NCBI RefSeq assembly: GCF_905171765.1 | Contig: NC_053392.1 | Location: forward strand, 448,474,837 to 448,538,836 | Reading direction: 5' to 3' | DNA: 64,000 nt | Source: Bufo bufo | Taxonomy: Eukaryota > Chordata > Amphibia > Anura > Bufonidae | In this document: positions 1 through 10,880 of the stretch, piece by piece | Layout of the letters: each line of letters starts with the position of its first letter | How positions within the stretch are numbered: position 1 is the stretch's first letter | The notes under the pieces: generated by a model | Told to the model about the DNA's origin: nothing | Seen by the model: the letters and a program-made list of their open reading frames with translations, nothing else | Databases searched by the model: none | Made by a program: the position numbers and the translations under genes

Positions 1-275
1 CGGCACTGATGGGCGGGATTTAGCTCTGCCTTAGCCAGTAAAACGGCTAGGGCAGAGCTAAAGCCCGCCCCTCAGAGCTGGTGACGTCACCGAACACACT
101 GCCGGGCGGAAGTTACCGCCCGGCAGTGTGTTATTGAAAACAAAAGAGCTAAATCGCGCAGGGCACGGGAGCGCATCGGAGCATGAGACGCTCCGATGCT
201 AGCCTGAGGGGGGCTGTCTGGGTGAAAATAAGGGTATGTCCGGGTTCAGCTCTGAACCCAGACAACCCCTTTAAA
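1..275. repeat. MITE end with two hairpins (T2-like right end)
   Basis: Two strong inverted repeats are visible: arms at about 11-37 and 45-70, and at about 93-109 and 116-132. The segment ends in gacaacccctttaa at about 262-275, which resembles the YYCCTTTAA end of amphibian T2-type MITEs. The left end lies outside the window. Confidence 0.5.
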
Positions 276-376
276 TGGATCCCAAACACAATATGCACAT
301 ATATAACACCCCCTCCAACACTTAATTAACCCCTTCATGGTCTAAACTTTTTTTTCAAAGCAGAACACACAGCTAA

Positions 377-585
377 ATGGGGCTGGGTGGGCTGGCAAGG
401 GAGGGGTTAATAACAATAAGTGATGGAGGATCATGGCCCTGTGGGATAATTCAGAAAACAGCTTTGCATTTTACCCCCGAGCAAAGACCAGCAAAGACCG
501 AGCAACATTATCCAGGGCCATGATGATCCTCCATGATCCATCACTTATTGTTATTAACCCCTTCCTTGCCAGCCCACCCAGCCCC
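377..585. repeat. Foldback repeat, about 65-bp arms
   Basis: The segment 378-441 (ggggctgggtgggctggcaa onward) is repeated as its reverse complement at about 513-585, with a loop of about 70 bp. Confidence 0.75.
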
Positions 586-1343
586 TTATGAAAACAAGTC
601 AAGTAATAACCTAACCTAATGGACCTTAATGAATAATTAGGTGGGTCCATCAAAGTCCAAGTCCAACAACATGTGTGTGATGGAGGGGCGAGGGCACTAG
701 GGCAGCTGGGCAGGCTTCCACAACCTCCACAATTCTTTCCAGATTTGATTCCAGGGCCAGGCAGTCCGTCCCCCCACTCCCAGCCAGAGGCCAGAAGAGA
801 AGTTCCTGCCACGCTAATCTGAAGGCCGGCGGCGTCACGGCGTGAGGCAGCAGCAGGCAGCGACAGCTTCTGACGTCACCTGCCGCTGCGCAGCTACGTT
901 CCTCTGCGCAGTGGCTCAGAGCCTTTTAATGGGGAATGCAGCCGGAGCCGGATACCATCCGCAGGTTAGGTTGTTGGTTGGTATAAATGATACAGGAATC
1001 AGCGGAGCGGGGGCCCGGGGGGTCGGGCAACGGGGCAAGGAATAATCAATTGCCCCCCTGCTGACAAATGGAAGGAGAATTTTTTATTTTTTTATTGGAA
1101 CTGGCCGGGCCCCCCCGGGGTTCGGGCCCCTTACTGGGGTATCGGCTGTACCCCCCTGATGGCGGCCCTGCATGCTGAGGGGGGCGTATAACAACAATGC
1201 CTGAGTTCTCCCTCATGAATATTTGTGGGCGTGAACAACCTGACCTTCCCCTCACCCTGCTCTGCACAACCTAAGTTTGCATTTTAAAAAACAGTCACAT
1301 GATCATCTCCTAGCTCACACAGGCAGATCTTCCTGTGACATTG
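586..1343. other. No gene; GC-rich repeat-like sequence
   Basis: No convincing coding region. A short inverted G/C block links about 1009-1025 with 1106-1130. The short ORFs here show no family pattern. Confidence 0.5.
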
Positions 1344-1462
1344 CAGATACAGCTACGGCTCAGATACAGCTACGGCTCAGATACAGCTACGGCTAGGATG
1401 CAGCTACGGCTCAGATACAGCTACGGCTAGGATGCAGCTACGGCTAGGATGCAGCTACGGCT
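1344..1462. repeat. 17-bp minisatellite, array 1 (seven copies)
   Basis: Seven near-identical tandem copies of the 17-mer cagatacagctacggct, with a variant starting aggatg. Its unit resembles the reverse complement of the next array. Confidence 0.9.
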
Positions 1463-1483
1463 CTATCTATAAGATGGACATAT

Positions 1484-2097
1484 AGCTGTATCTAAGCTAT
1501 TGCTGTATCTAAGCTATCACTGATTCTAAGCCACCGCTGTATCTAAGCTACCCCTGTATCTAAGCTATCGCTGTATCTAAGCCACAGCTGTATCTAAGCT
1601 ACAGCTGTATCTAAGCTAACGCTGTATCAAAGCTACAGCTGTATCTAAGCTACTGCTGTATCTAAGCTACAGCTTTATCTAAGCTACAGCTGTATCTAAG
1701 CTACCGCTGATTCTAAGCTACAGCTGTATCTAAGCTACAGCTGTATCTAAGCTACAGCTGTATCTAAGCTATCGCTGTATCTCAGCTACCGCTGTATCTA
1801 AACTATAGCTGTATCTAAGCTACCTCTGTATCTAAGCTATCGCTGTATCTAAGCTACAGCTGTATCTAAGCTATTACTGTATTTAAGCTACAACTGTATC
1901 TAAGCTACAGCTGTATCTAAGCTATTGCTGTATCTAAGCTATCGCTGATTCTAAGCTACTGCTGATTCTAAACTATCGCTGTATCTAAGCTACCGCTGTA
2001 TCTAAGCTATTGCTGTATCTAAGCTACCTCTTTATCTAAGCTATTGCTGTATCTAAGCTACAGCTGTATCTAAGCTATTACTGTATCTAAGCTATAG
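1484..2097. repeat. 17-bp minisatellite, array 2 (about 36 copies)
   Basis: About 36 tandem copies of agctgtatctaagctac with scattered substitutions and almost no change of unit length. Read on the other strand the unit is agatacagctgtagctt, close to the unit of array 1, so the two arrays face each other across a spacer of about 21 bp. Confidence 0.92.
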
Positions 2098-2370
2098 ATT
2101 AGATAAAGATATATCTTGGATGCAGATATAGCTATATCTAAGCTATATGATGGACAATTATTTCCTTTTTTCCCGGGAGGGGGGGTATTAACCGTATAAT
2201 GGGGACTTGTTGAGGGGGCCAGGGGTGTAATAACAATCCCCAGAAGCGGGAGGGGAACGTGTAAACTGACCCAAGTGAGGGAAGGAGCCAGACACATACC
2301 CTGCTGCTGGAGAAAATCTATCACCTCGGCTCTGGTAAGTATCGCACATGAGCGATCGCTTACCATCACC
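2098..2370. other. No gene; spacer after minisatellite
   Basis: Residual degenerate satellite at 2098-2150, then a sequence without recognisable features. Confidence 0.4.
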
Positions 2371-2630
2371 GAGGCTGTGTGAGGAGAGGGAGAGAGGGAC
2401 GGGCACCAAAGGCTATGACGTCTCGTTTACAGAGCCGGGCTACTCCCTCAAGCAGGGAGACGGCTGTAAACGAAACGTCATCAGCAGAGCAGAGCCGAGG
2501 CAGTGTGAGGAGAGCTGGAGGGGGGAGGGGGGAGGGCACCAGAGGCTCTGACGTTTCGTTTACAGAACCTGGACACTCCCTCAAGCAGGGAGAAGCTTGT
2601 AAACGAAACGTCATCAGCAGAGCAGGGTTA
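2371..2630. repeat. 126-bp tandem duplication with palindromic core
   Basis: Two copies start at 2371 and 2497. Each contains an inverted pair built from tcgtttaca and tgtaaacga around the centre tccctcaagcaggga, so each copy can fold into its own hairpin. Confidence 0.75.
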
Positions 2631-2639
2631 CTGACGTCA

Positions 2640-3775
2640 GGTGTAACATGACCCTGAACTGAACTGGCCAAACAGAGCAAAATAGCTAATGTAAGTGATT
2701 TACAAAATAGTTTCATATAATACTATAAGAGTTATTAGCATAAATGTATTTAACTCGGATAACCCCTTTAATACATAAACTGAGGGCTCATGACTGCATG
2801 CAGGTGTTGCCTCTTTAAATTCAATTCTGACTGGTGGTGGCCCTGCATAGTTGCTTTCCCTAACTAGTGCAAAATTGGTGGCCGATGGCAATTTATTGTG
2901 GCTGGTCGGGAGGGAGCAGTCAGTCAGCATGTCTACAGCTCTCACCATCCCTCCCTTCTTTGGCAACAGGTTATTTTGCCATACCATATCTTCTGATTTC
3001 TATGGAACTTTCACAGTTGACGGGTATTGCACCTGATGGAGCTTAAATCTAATTTTGGACTACATGCCTTTCATTATCAATGTCTGGCATTTGGTCAGTT
3101 TTTTCTGATTTTTGGGGATGTTTTGACAACCTATGATCATTATGCTTAATAACTTGCTTTATTACTGGTTTATTAACAGTTATTGATATTTATTCATATA
3201 TTTAATAAAAGATCTGACCCCAGTATCACCCCAACTGTCTCTTTATTTTATTAGTTTAAAGTAGAGATAAGTGAATTGATTATAAACTAATCAGATTCAT
3301 CACAATTTTCACAAAAATTCCTCTTCCAAATAAATCCAAAGTTTTGGAAATGCTCTCAGATAAATTGTGCAAAATGGTTCCCACCATTTTACATTTAAAA
3401 TTTAGTACACTAGCTAGTGAAAACAGGACAGAGAAGATGAAAAATGGAGGATCACATGACCCCAGGTGGGGTCCTGACAGGCAGGCTTGCCCACAATGCT
3501 TTGCAGTCAGCCTGGGAGGGAGTACGGTATATTGGCTGGTCTATCTGGCTCGTATGCACTGATGTAATAGTGTATTGTGTGACAGACACTCCAATTAGAC
3601 ACATAAGCCAGCCAGGGTCTTGCATGGACAGTGTAGCCTTTGGAGATTATCTGTCATTCAGGAGTCATGTGTTTAATTAACCCCCTAATGTACAGTACAT
3701 TGTATTGGACTGGTTTCAAGTGCCAATTTAAAAAAAACGTAATTAAATTATAAATATTGTCTTCCAAAAAGCTAT
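2640..3775. other. No gene; old dispersed repeats
   Basis: A T2-like end (gataacccctttaa) lies at about 2758-2771. A decayed copy of a frequent agagat(g/a)ag-type repeat lies at 3262-3345. The segment at 3420-3540 has an inverted relative near 12800-12860. Nothing coding was recognised. Confidence 0.4.
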
Positions 3776-4012
3776 GTACAATGTATTTGGAAAGCCTCCA
3801 GACCCTTTCACTTTTTTCTTATTTTGTAATGTTGCGGCCTTGTGCTAAAATAAATAAAAAGTCAACTTTCCCCCCATCATCCTGCACTAAATACTCCATG
3901 ACAAAGTTAAAACTGAATATTAAAATTGATGAGGAAAAGCTTGATTTTTTTTATTTATCTTTTTGCACCAGACCATAACATAAGAAAATGTGTAAAAAGT
4001 GAAAGTGGCTGA
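3776..4012. mobile_element. Tc1-type MITE remnant
   Basis: The left end ggaaagcctccagaccctt and the right-end aaaaagtgaaagtgg form an imperfect terminal inverted repeat. The motif around cagaccctttcactttttt is one I associate with Tc1-like transposon ends of fish and frogs. No transposase is present. Confidence 0.5.
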
Positions 4013-4098
4013 AGAAATGCTAGTCGTGTGCGTGACCTGTCATATATTGTACTGGACTTTGTCCAATTGAGAATTTTTTTATAACAAAAAAAAATATT

Positions 4099-4113
4099 GA
4101 AAATTGTCTTGGC
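4099..4113. repeat. L1 target-site duplication, 5' copy
   Basis: The 15-mer gaaaattgtcttggc is repeated exactly at 9843-9857 and brackets the LINE. Confidence 0.85.
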
Positions 4114-4265
4114 GGGGGGGGCGTGGCCTGAGAGCGCATGGAGTAGGTCGCACCGCACTGAGCTCCTGCAGACATCCTGATTTTAGAGTGGTAGCAACCC
4201 CTTATATCGCAGATCCTTGCCTACCTGGTGGTTGAGAGGAGACTGGAGAGTGTGGTGCTGATCTT

Positions 4266-5354
4266 TTGAGTCCCGACATGCCTAGAAAGTCCGGTAAAGG
4301 GCCGCGCTGTGACAGGCCAGAGGAGAGTCGGCATGGCGCCGAGGAAGAAGAGGGGCCGGCCTTACAGCCCAAGACGAGACAGACGGCTGCCGCAAAGCTG
4401 AGCAGGTTTGCTCGCACGGAGAGTGCTGGGGGAGACTGGGCTGAGGAGAAGGAGATGGACGCTCAGGTTTCCTCTGGACAAGAGGATGAATCCACCGACG
4501 GGGAGACCCTGGACGCGGTAAATTGGCCGCCATTAACCCCTGCACGGCCGGCAAAAGACGCGGTAGGCCCTAAAGTTGTGGATGGAGCAGAGCCTACTCT
4601 AAAAGATATTATGGCCGCTGTGGCCAGTTGTAACAGCACACTGAAGGTGCTTACAGTACAGGTTGGCAGTCTGAGGTCAGACGTGTCTTTAATTAGGCAT
4701 GACTTACATAAAATCACAGAACGCACCTCTGAATTGGAGAAGAGGGTGTCCACTATTGAGGACGTTATCCAGCCTATGCAAATGGCGGCAAAATCATCTG
4801 CTAAAGATATAGCGGCGTTATACGCCAAAACAGATGACCTGGAGAACAGGTCCAGAAGGAATAACCTGCGGATTGTGGGTGTGCCAGAGAAGACGGAGGG
4901 GGATAATGCCACCGAATTTGTGGAAAAATGGCTGCACCAATTATTTCATGAAAAAGGTCTATCCTGATTATATGCGGTGGAGCGGGCGCACAGAGTCCCC
5001 ATGCGGCCGCTTCCGCCTGGCAGACCTCCCCGTCCCATACTGGCGAAGATACTCCATTTTAAAGACCGGGACACTATCCTGCGACAATCTAGGGACAATG
5101 AGGAGATGGTCCTGAATGGGGTGAAAGTATCCATATTTCCGGATTATTCCAACGAAGTGCAGCGGAGGAGAAGCAGATTTATGGATATAAAGAAAAGGCT
5201 GAGAGCTTTACAAGTCCAGTACGCTATGCTGTTTCCTGCTAAACTGCGTGTGGTGGCATTGGGATCCACCAGATTTTTTGAAGATCCGGAGGAGGCGACG
5301 CAGTGGCTGGACGTCCACGAGCGACAATTGAGAAGTGGGGCCCTGGACACTTGA
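4266..5354 (+). pseudogene. L1 ORF1 protein gene with one in-frame TGA
   Basis: ORF1 encodes the RNA-binding, trimer-forming chaperone of L1-type elements. The ATG at 4266 opens a frame of 363 codons, closed at 5352-5354, with a single TGA at 4965-4967 (codon 234). The same frame continues on both sides of it. Residues about 1-110 are charged and low in complexity; about 115-190 form a heptad-rich coiled coil (LKVLTVQVGSLRSDVSLI and onward). An RRM-like segment follows with the typical NRSRRNNLRIVGVPE motif, and the stop lies just before the conserved VERAHRVP motif. The C-terminal domain after the stop looks normal. The simplest view is one nonsense substitution in an otherwise full gene; readthrough cannot be excluded. 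The product as encoded would lack the C-terminal domain. Confidence 0.85.
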
Positions 5355-5788
5355 AGGAGGCAGATATACGTTTCTTATGTTCAAGTTATATATGCATTTA
5401 CACTCTAGGATTGCTTTAAATGTTGCACCAGTTAGGGAGTGTATTATGTAATGCTACCAAATGGTAGTTCCTGAGGAGGGAGCAGGCGGTAATGATAGTA
5501 AAATGTATTTCTCAGTTGTGGGGAGGATTCTCTACCTGAGGAAAAGTGTTATAAATTGTTATGCTTATTGTAGGTTGAAGGGCATGTTGCTCTCGGATTG
5601 CCTTGTTTTAATGTGGGAAGTGGATAAGGAAGGGAAAGGTTTCCCCAGCTACAGTAACCTGAGTACGAGAGGGAGGGAGGTGGGTGGGGGGGTAGGGAAA
5701 AGGTTGGGGGGGAAGGTTAGGGTCTTGAACTATGAGCGAGTGTTATCTGAATGGGGTGTGAGATTCAAATATGGTTTAAAATTTTACC

Positions 5789-8700
5789 ATGTCACAGGCG
5801 ATTAGAATCTTAAGCTGGAATGTGAGAGGGATGGCTGAAGCACGGAAAAGACAGTGTATTTTTCAGTATCTGGGGCGGTTTCAGCCGGCTATATGTTGTC
5901 TTCAGGAAACGCATTTGACAGGAGAAAATTTACACTGGATGAATAAAAATTGGGTGATCCATGCGTTACATTCAACTCATTCCTCTCATTCTAGAGGTGT
6001 AAGTATGATTGTGCATAGGAGTATCAGGTATGAACATATGCAGGAATGTGTGGACGCTGAGGGCAGGTATGTGTGTGTGGTGTGTAAGGTGGATGGAATA
6101 CAGCTGGTGCTGGTGTCTGTGTATGTGCCTCCACCGTTTGCTTCCCCATTAATAAGAGAGATCATGGGCTTTGTGGCGGACTTCCCTGGGCTGCCGTGGC
6201 TGTTGGTTGGGGACTTTAATTGCACGATGAATGACTCCCTAGATAGATGCCGGGTGGAGGGAGCAGGTGGTTCACCGGGGAGTGCGGCTCTCAGGAATAT
6301 TTTGGGTGAGGTAGGAGTGCAAGATGTATGGAGACGGCGTAACCCGGATAAGCGTGAATATTCATGTAGATCCGCCACGCACCATTCACTATCGCGTATA
6401 GATCTGGCCCTTGTTAACGACATAATGCTACCACTAGTTAGGGATGTTGTTTATCATCCTCGGTCGTTGTCTGACCATTCTCTGGTGCAGATTGACTTGT
6501 GCCTGGGGGTGCTCAGACAGGGACCGAGGCTGTGGAAGTGTAATCCTCATTGGTTGAATGTGTTGGGTGACCTATCTGGGATTTCTATGGAAATTAAGGA
6601 ATTTTTTGATATCAATACAGGGTCGGCTTCGATACCAGGTGTATGGGACGCCATGAAAGCATTTCTGAGGGGAGTTCTGATGAAAGAAATCAACAAACAT
6701 AAATCCAGGACCAGAGAGGCGGATGTCAAGGCGCATGTACTAGTGTCCGAGGCTGAGAGAGAGTTTAGTAGATCCCCCACCATGGTTAGTAGTGAGGCGC
6801 TGGAGGTTGCTCAGGAGCAGCTGAGATGTCATCTGGTACAGGCCGCAGATAGAAAGAGAAGCTTTTACCGTCAGAGATCTTTTGAGGAAGGAGAGAAGGT
6901 GGGTCATTTGTTGTCAGTGGTCTCGCAGGCTCAGAGAGGCTCCTCTTGTATTCAGGAGTTGAGAGATGACAGGGGGAACAGTTGTCAGGACACAAAAGGA
7001 ATATTAGGAATTTTAAAAAGCTTCTATGTATCTCTATATACTTCCACTGGATCTAGTTCTGATGAGGCCCTGAAGGATTTCCTAGAGGAGGCGCAGTTAT
7101 CGGTGCTGTCAGAAGAAGATAGAGAGAGGCTAGAGGAGCCGATTACACTCGAGGAACTGGAAGCTGCACTTGGGGACATGGCAAGTGGTAAGGCCCCTGG
7201 AGCTGATGGTCTCCCAGTAGAGATATACAAAAAACTACAGGGGATATTACTCCCTGAATTACTTAAGGTGTTTGAGCACTCATTGGAGGCAGGTTCGTTA
7301 CCACATTCGATGCAGGAAGCTATAATTGTGGTTTTGCCTAAGCCTGGGAAGGATCCTAAAATACCGGATTCCTACAGGCCAATTTCACTTCTCACGGCTG
7401 ATGTTAAGCTACTGGCGAAGGTGTTGGCGAACAGGCTGTCCAAGGTAATTCTGACCATAGTACATCCGGATCAGACGGGATTTATGCCAGGTAAATCAAC
7501 GGCTATTAACCTTCGTAGGCTGTACACTAGTTTAAATATTCCGGCGGACAATGGTGGTGACAGGGCCTTGCTTGCGCTTGACGCCGCTAAGGCGTTTGAT
7601 AGTGTGGAATGGAGGTATTTGTGGGGGGTCCTGAGAATTATGGGCTTTGGTGAACGGTTCATTCAGTGGGTACAGGTTCTGTATTCTAGCCCTAAGGCGA
7701 GAATTAGAGCTAATGGAGGATTATCAGACTGTTTTCCCCTCGCCAGGGGTTCCAGACAGGGATGCCCACTGTCGCCCTTATTGTTTGCTCTTGCAATAGA
7801 GCCGTTGGCGGCGCATATTCGCTTATCTACAAGTATAGAGGGGTTTAGATATGGTGAACTGCATAATAAAGTGGCTATGTACGCTGATGATACCCTACTT
7901 TTCTTGGGCGATACTGGTGCGTCCCTGGATGCGGCCCTGGCATTGATTGACAGATTTGGTAGCTTTTCCGGACTACGGATAAACTGGCAGAAATCCTCTT
8001 TGATGCCAATTGACGGGCAGGCCCTGGTAGGCAGACAAGTAGATAGTGTGGTGCCCTGGGTGGATAAATTTAAATATCTGGGATTACATATAACACCGAG
8101 ACTAGCGGATTTTGAAGAACTAAATCTATCCCCTTTGCTAGCTACTTTTAGGCTTAAAGTGATGTCATGGTGTAGGCTCTTTCTTTCGGTGGTAGGTAGA
8201 GTTAACCTTTTAAAAATGGTTATGATGCCCCAACTGTTATATATACTGAATAATGCTCCAGTTTGGATCCCTCTGGATAGATTTAAGAAAATTCACTCTA
8301 TATTTAGAGATCTTACTTGGAAGTATGGACAGGCTAGGATCAAACTGGAGACATTGCAGTATTCTAAGTCGGAAGGGGGCTTAGCTGTCCCTAACGCATG
8401 GATTTATTTTTTGGCCTCCCAATGTCAGCATTTTAAGGGATGGATTGATCTACAAGCACCGGATATGAATGGGCAGATATTGCAGCATTGGCTGGGCAGT
8501 CGTGACCTCATGGGCATTCTGGAAGGTTTAGGAATGCATGCAGGGAGGGAAAAACTTCCTCTGATTGAACTCATGAAAAAAGTTTGGGCAAAAGTGAAGC
8601 TGCTAAGAGGAGTGGGAGGTATTAGTGAACTTTCACCTATTGGAAAGAACCACTTGTTGCCAGAACTATTGGCCATACCAGGACTTAGGAACTGGGAAAC

Positions 8701-9550
8701 TTATGGAGTGACGAGAATTGGACAATTAATTAAGGACAAGACATGTAAGTCATTTCAAAACCTGCAGCAGGAATTTAATATCCCCAAGGAGTGGTTTTAT
8801 AAATATCTTCAAATAAGACATGCCCTTGGGGTCACGATGCGGAAGGGATGTGTGATAGCTCAAATGGAGGTGGTCCATAAGCTTGTTCTTCCGTCGGGAG
8901 GGGGAAAAAGAGGGTTAATATCACAGGTGTACGCTCTTCTAATGGAAAAATTCTTAGAGGGATATCCGCTTTCAAGAATGAAAAAGTGGGAGGCTGACGT
9001 GGGGGATATGTCTAAGGATATGTGGGAAGATATTTTAGAAGCAGTCCCCAAGGTGTCTCTAAGTGAACAGGGCAAACTGTCCCAACTATTTATTATACAC
9101 AGAGTGTACAAAACACCGGTGTTCCTGAAAAAGATAGGAGTAAGAGGTGATGACAAGTGCCCAAAGTGTATGGAAGATGGTGCAGACTTGTTACATATGT
9201 TGTGGTCTTGTCCAGTAGTTGCTAATTATTGGGAGGAAGTTGTAGAGATGATTAATAGTAAATTGACATTAAGAATTCAAAAAGATCCTAAGGTGTGTAT
9301 TCTGGGGTATGTGTCTGAAATTGGAGGAAATGAACCGGTTAGGGTAGCTGCGGGGAGATTGCTATATGTGGCCAGGAAACTGATCGCTATGAGGTGGATC
9401 CAGGGGAGTCCGCCCACACTGAGTGAGTTTGAACGGAAGGTGCATGACATGCTGGTACTCGAAAAAGGGGTGTTTGTGAAGAGAGGGTGCCCTCAGAAGT
9501 TTGAAAAAATGTGGACTGAATGGTTATCTCATACCCATGTGGTTATATAG
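5789..9550 (+). CDS. L1 ORF2: endonuclease and reverse transcriptase, intact
   Basis: A 1253-residue uninterrupted ORF2. It nicks target DNA and copies the element RNA in place. The N-terminal endonuclease of the AP type shows SWNVRGM (residues 9-15), QETHL with Glu40, GDFN at 141-144 and SDHS at 228-231. The reverse transcriptase shows SYRPISLL, the catalytic Asp598 in DAAKAFDS, RQGCPLSPLLF and YADD at 698-701. The C-terminal zinc-knuckle-like motif CX2CX8HX4C uses Cys1124, Cys1127, His1136 and Cys1141. All key residues I know of are present. The start at 5789 gives the usual MxxxIRILSWN opening. It lies 434 bp after ORF1. The G-rich spacer at 5670-5720 precedes it. Length is normal for the family. 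Confidence 0.94.
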   Translation: MSQAIRILSWNVRGMAEARKRQCIFQYLGRFQPAICCLQETHLTGENLHWMNKNWVIHALHSTHSSHSRGVSMIVHRSIRYEHMQECVDAEGRYVCVVCKVDGIQLVLVSVYVPPPFASPLIREIMGFVADFPGLPWLLVGDFNCTMNDSLDRCRVEGAGGSPGSAALRNILGEVGVQDVWRRRNPDKREYSCRSATHHSLSRIDLALVNDIMLPLVRDVVYHPRSLSDHSLVQIDLCLGVLRQGPRLWKCNPHWLNVLGDLSGISMEIKEFFDINTGSASIPGVWDAMKAFLRGVLMKEINKHKSRTREADVKAHVLVSEAEREFSRSPTMVSSEALEVAQEQLRCHLVQAADRKRSFYRQRSFEEGEKVGHLLSVVSQAQRGSSCIQELRDDRGNSCQDTKGILGILKSFYVSLYTSTGSSSDEALKDFLEEAQLSVLSEEDRERLEEPITLEELEAALGDMASGKAPGADGLPVEIYKKLQGILLPELLKVFEHSLEAGSLPHSMQEAIIVVLPKPGKDPKIPDSYRPISLLTADVKLLAKVLANRLSKVILTIVHPDQTGFMPGKSTAINLRRLYTSLNIPADNGGDRALLALDAAKAFDSVEWRYLWGVLRIMGFGERFIQWVQVLYSSPKARIRANGGLSDCFPLARGSRQGCPLSPLLFALAIEPLAAHIRLSTSIEGFRYGELHNKVAMYADDTLLFLGDTGASLDAALALIDRFGSFSGLRINWQKSSLMPIDGQALVGRQVDSVVPWVDKFKYLGLHITPRLADFEELNLSPLLATFRLKVMSWCRLFLSVVGRVNLLKMVMMPQLLYILNNAPVWIPLDRFKKIHSIFRDLTWKYGQARIKLETLQYSKSEGGLAVPNAWIYFLASQCQHFKGWIDLQAPDMNGQILQHWLGSRDLMGILEGLGMHAGREKLPLIELMKKVWAKVKLLRGVGGISELSPIGKNHLLPELLAIPGLRNWETYGVTRIGQLIKDKTCKSFQNLQQEFNIPKEWFYKYLQIRHALGVTMRKGCVIAQMEVVHKLVLPSGGGKRGLISQVYALLMEKFLEGYPLSRMKKWEADVGDMSKDMWEDILEAVPKVSLSEQGKLSQLFIIHRVYKTPVFLKKIGVRGDDKCPKCMEDGADLLHMLWSCPVVANYWEEVVEMINSKLTLRIQKDPKVCILGYVSEIGGNEPVRVAAGRLLYVARKLIAMRWIQGSPPTLSEFERKVHDMLVLEKGVFVKRGCPQKFEKMWTEWLSHTHVVI

Positions 9551-9842
9551 TCGGGTGATGGTCAAGACCAATGTTAGGGTTGGGGGGTTAGGGTAGGGTA
9601 AGGGGGGGGGGGAGTTTGGAAAGGTCAAGTTTCTGGTAATTTTTTTTTTGCCCATAATATGTTTTAGCAAAGGTATATGTATTGTATGGATTCATGATAA
9701 TACTGAGTGGTGATATACTTATGAGTATTGTTGTTCACTGAATCTGCATAGTGGATAATGTAAAGAAAGAAAAAGTCAACATATTGTATTATGTTATAAT
9801 ATGTATTTATTGTTTAATAAAAACGATTTGATTCAAAAAAAA
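9551..9842 (+). other. L1 3' UTR with G-rich tract and poly(A) signal
   Basis: After the ORF2 stop lies a G-rich stretch (about 9575-9615) with several G runs that could form a G-quadruplex, as is common in L1 3' UTRs. AATAAA at 9816-9821 is followed by a short A-rich end. Confidence 0.65.
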
Positions 9843-9857
9843 GAAAATTGTCTTGGC
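9843..9857. repeat. L1 target-site duplication, 3' copy
   Basis: Exact copy of 4099-4113, directly after the A-rich tail of the LINE. Confidence 0.85.
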
Positions 9858-10880
9858 TTTGCTTCATTACCAAATCATCTCCATCTGCAAGCTCTTCAGG
9901 CCAAGAATAAGACATGTCCATTTAGGCACAAAAGGTGACTATAGGTCTCCAACACATGAATTGGCATCACAGGCTCACGTGGCAAAATCAATTTACACAG
10001 TTGCTTACCTGACTTGTCCAATTGTGATTTTTTTTTTCTAGAAAAAAGGTTTATTGTCTTATCCACAATTGTTATCGGGGCATCATCAAATTTGTTCAAA
10101 ATTGTCTTTGTGTTGTTGAAATGCTGTGGATTTCAATCTCTGCACTGGAAAGGATGAAAGTCGCAATGAAAATCCACGATATAAATTGATATATTGCCGA
10201 TTTTAAATCTGCACCACTGGTCAGTTTCCACCTGGTACTTTATAATGCTGCAGATTTGACACAAAAATCTGCAATGGCAAATCCAGACTGCAGCTAATCA
10301 GTCACTTGTGGATGTAGCCAAAAAATTGCATGTCATCCCCTTTATGCTGATGCAATAAATGATAGTGGAAGAAGAACAGCTTTCGTATCTTGTTGCCAGC
10401 CCTGAATATGTAGGGAACCGACACAGGAGGAGGAGGGGGTACAACTAAAGGAGGAGATTGTGGTTCAGAAGGATGAGGCTGATGATAAGGATGACAATGG
10501 CTATGACCAATCACGGCTGTGGGGATGGAGCCTGATAGAACTGGGCCCTCTGGCATGCTGGTAAGCATGGCAAGCTGCATGCTTGCTTACGAGCTGACAG
10601 GTATATTGTTGCCAATAAAATTGCTATTGTTTGTTTTAACAAGATGAATTGAAATTCAGAGAACATTTGCAATTTTACCAAGTGCTGGATTATTTTATTA
10701 CATTGTTCAAGTGAATGCCGCAGGCCTGGCGGTGTCCATGCACTGGGAAGATGCACTTTCCTAAGGAAATCGGTGAGCTGGTGTTTGTTATTTGTTCATT
10801 TTTTCGGTAATTTAAAGACAGAGGTGAATGCCCTTCTTCTACAAACACACTGCACACTGGTATTGACAATTTACAATGGT
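9858..10880. other. No gene; AT-rich repeat module and unclassified DNA
   Basis: The right half of the module invaded by the LINE continues to about 10110. The remainder has no recognised features; a proline-rich minus frame at 10302-10580 looks like chance. Confidence 0.4.

Larger units (their letters stand above)
4114..9842 (+). mobile_element. Full-length L1-type LINE retrotransposon
   Basis: A complete-looking non-LTR element of about 5.7 kb. It starts with a G-rich 5' end typical of L1 transcripts, then has ORF1 (4266-5354), a spacer, ORF2 (5789-9550), a G-rich 3' UTR, an AATAAA at 9816 and a short A-rich tail. It is flanked by a perfect 15-bp direct repeat, gaaaattgtcttggc, at 4099-4113 and 9843-9857, the expected target-site duplication. 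The element landed in an AT-rich repeat module that also occurs inverted near 37160-37246. Intact ORF2 and the perfect duplication point to a recent insertion. Assignment to L1 versus the closely related Tx1 group is by overall protein pattern only. Confidence 0.92.

Noticed and set aside
1344..2097. Regular 17-bp units considered as a CRISPR-like array
   Set aside because: There are no spacers; copies are directly adjacent, and the context is vertebrate.
9575..9615. Telomere-like ttagggtaggg text
   Set aside because: It is part of the G-rich L1 3' UTR and is too short and irregular to be an interstitial telomere.
10302..10580. Proline/histidine-rich minus-strand ORF
   Set aside because: It comes from a short GGA-rich stretch; no domain and no splice signals.
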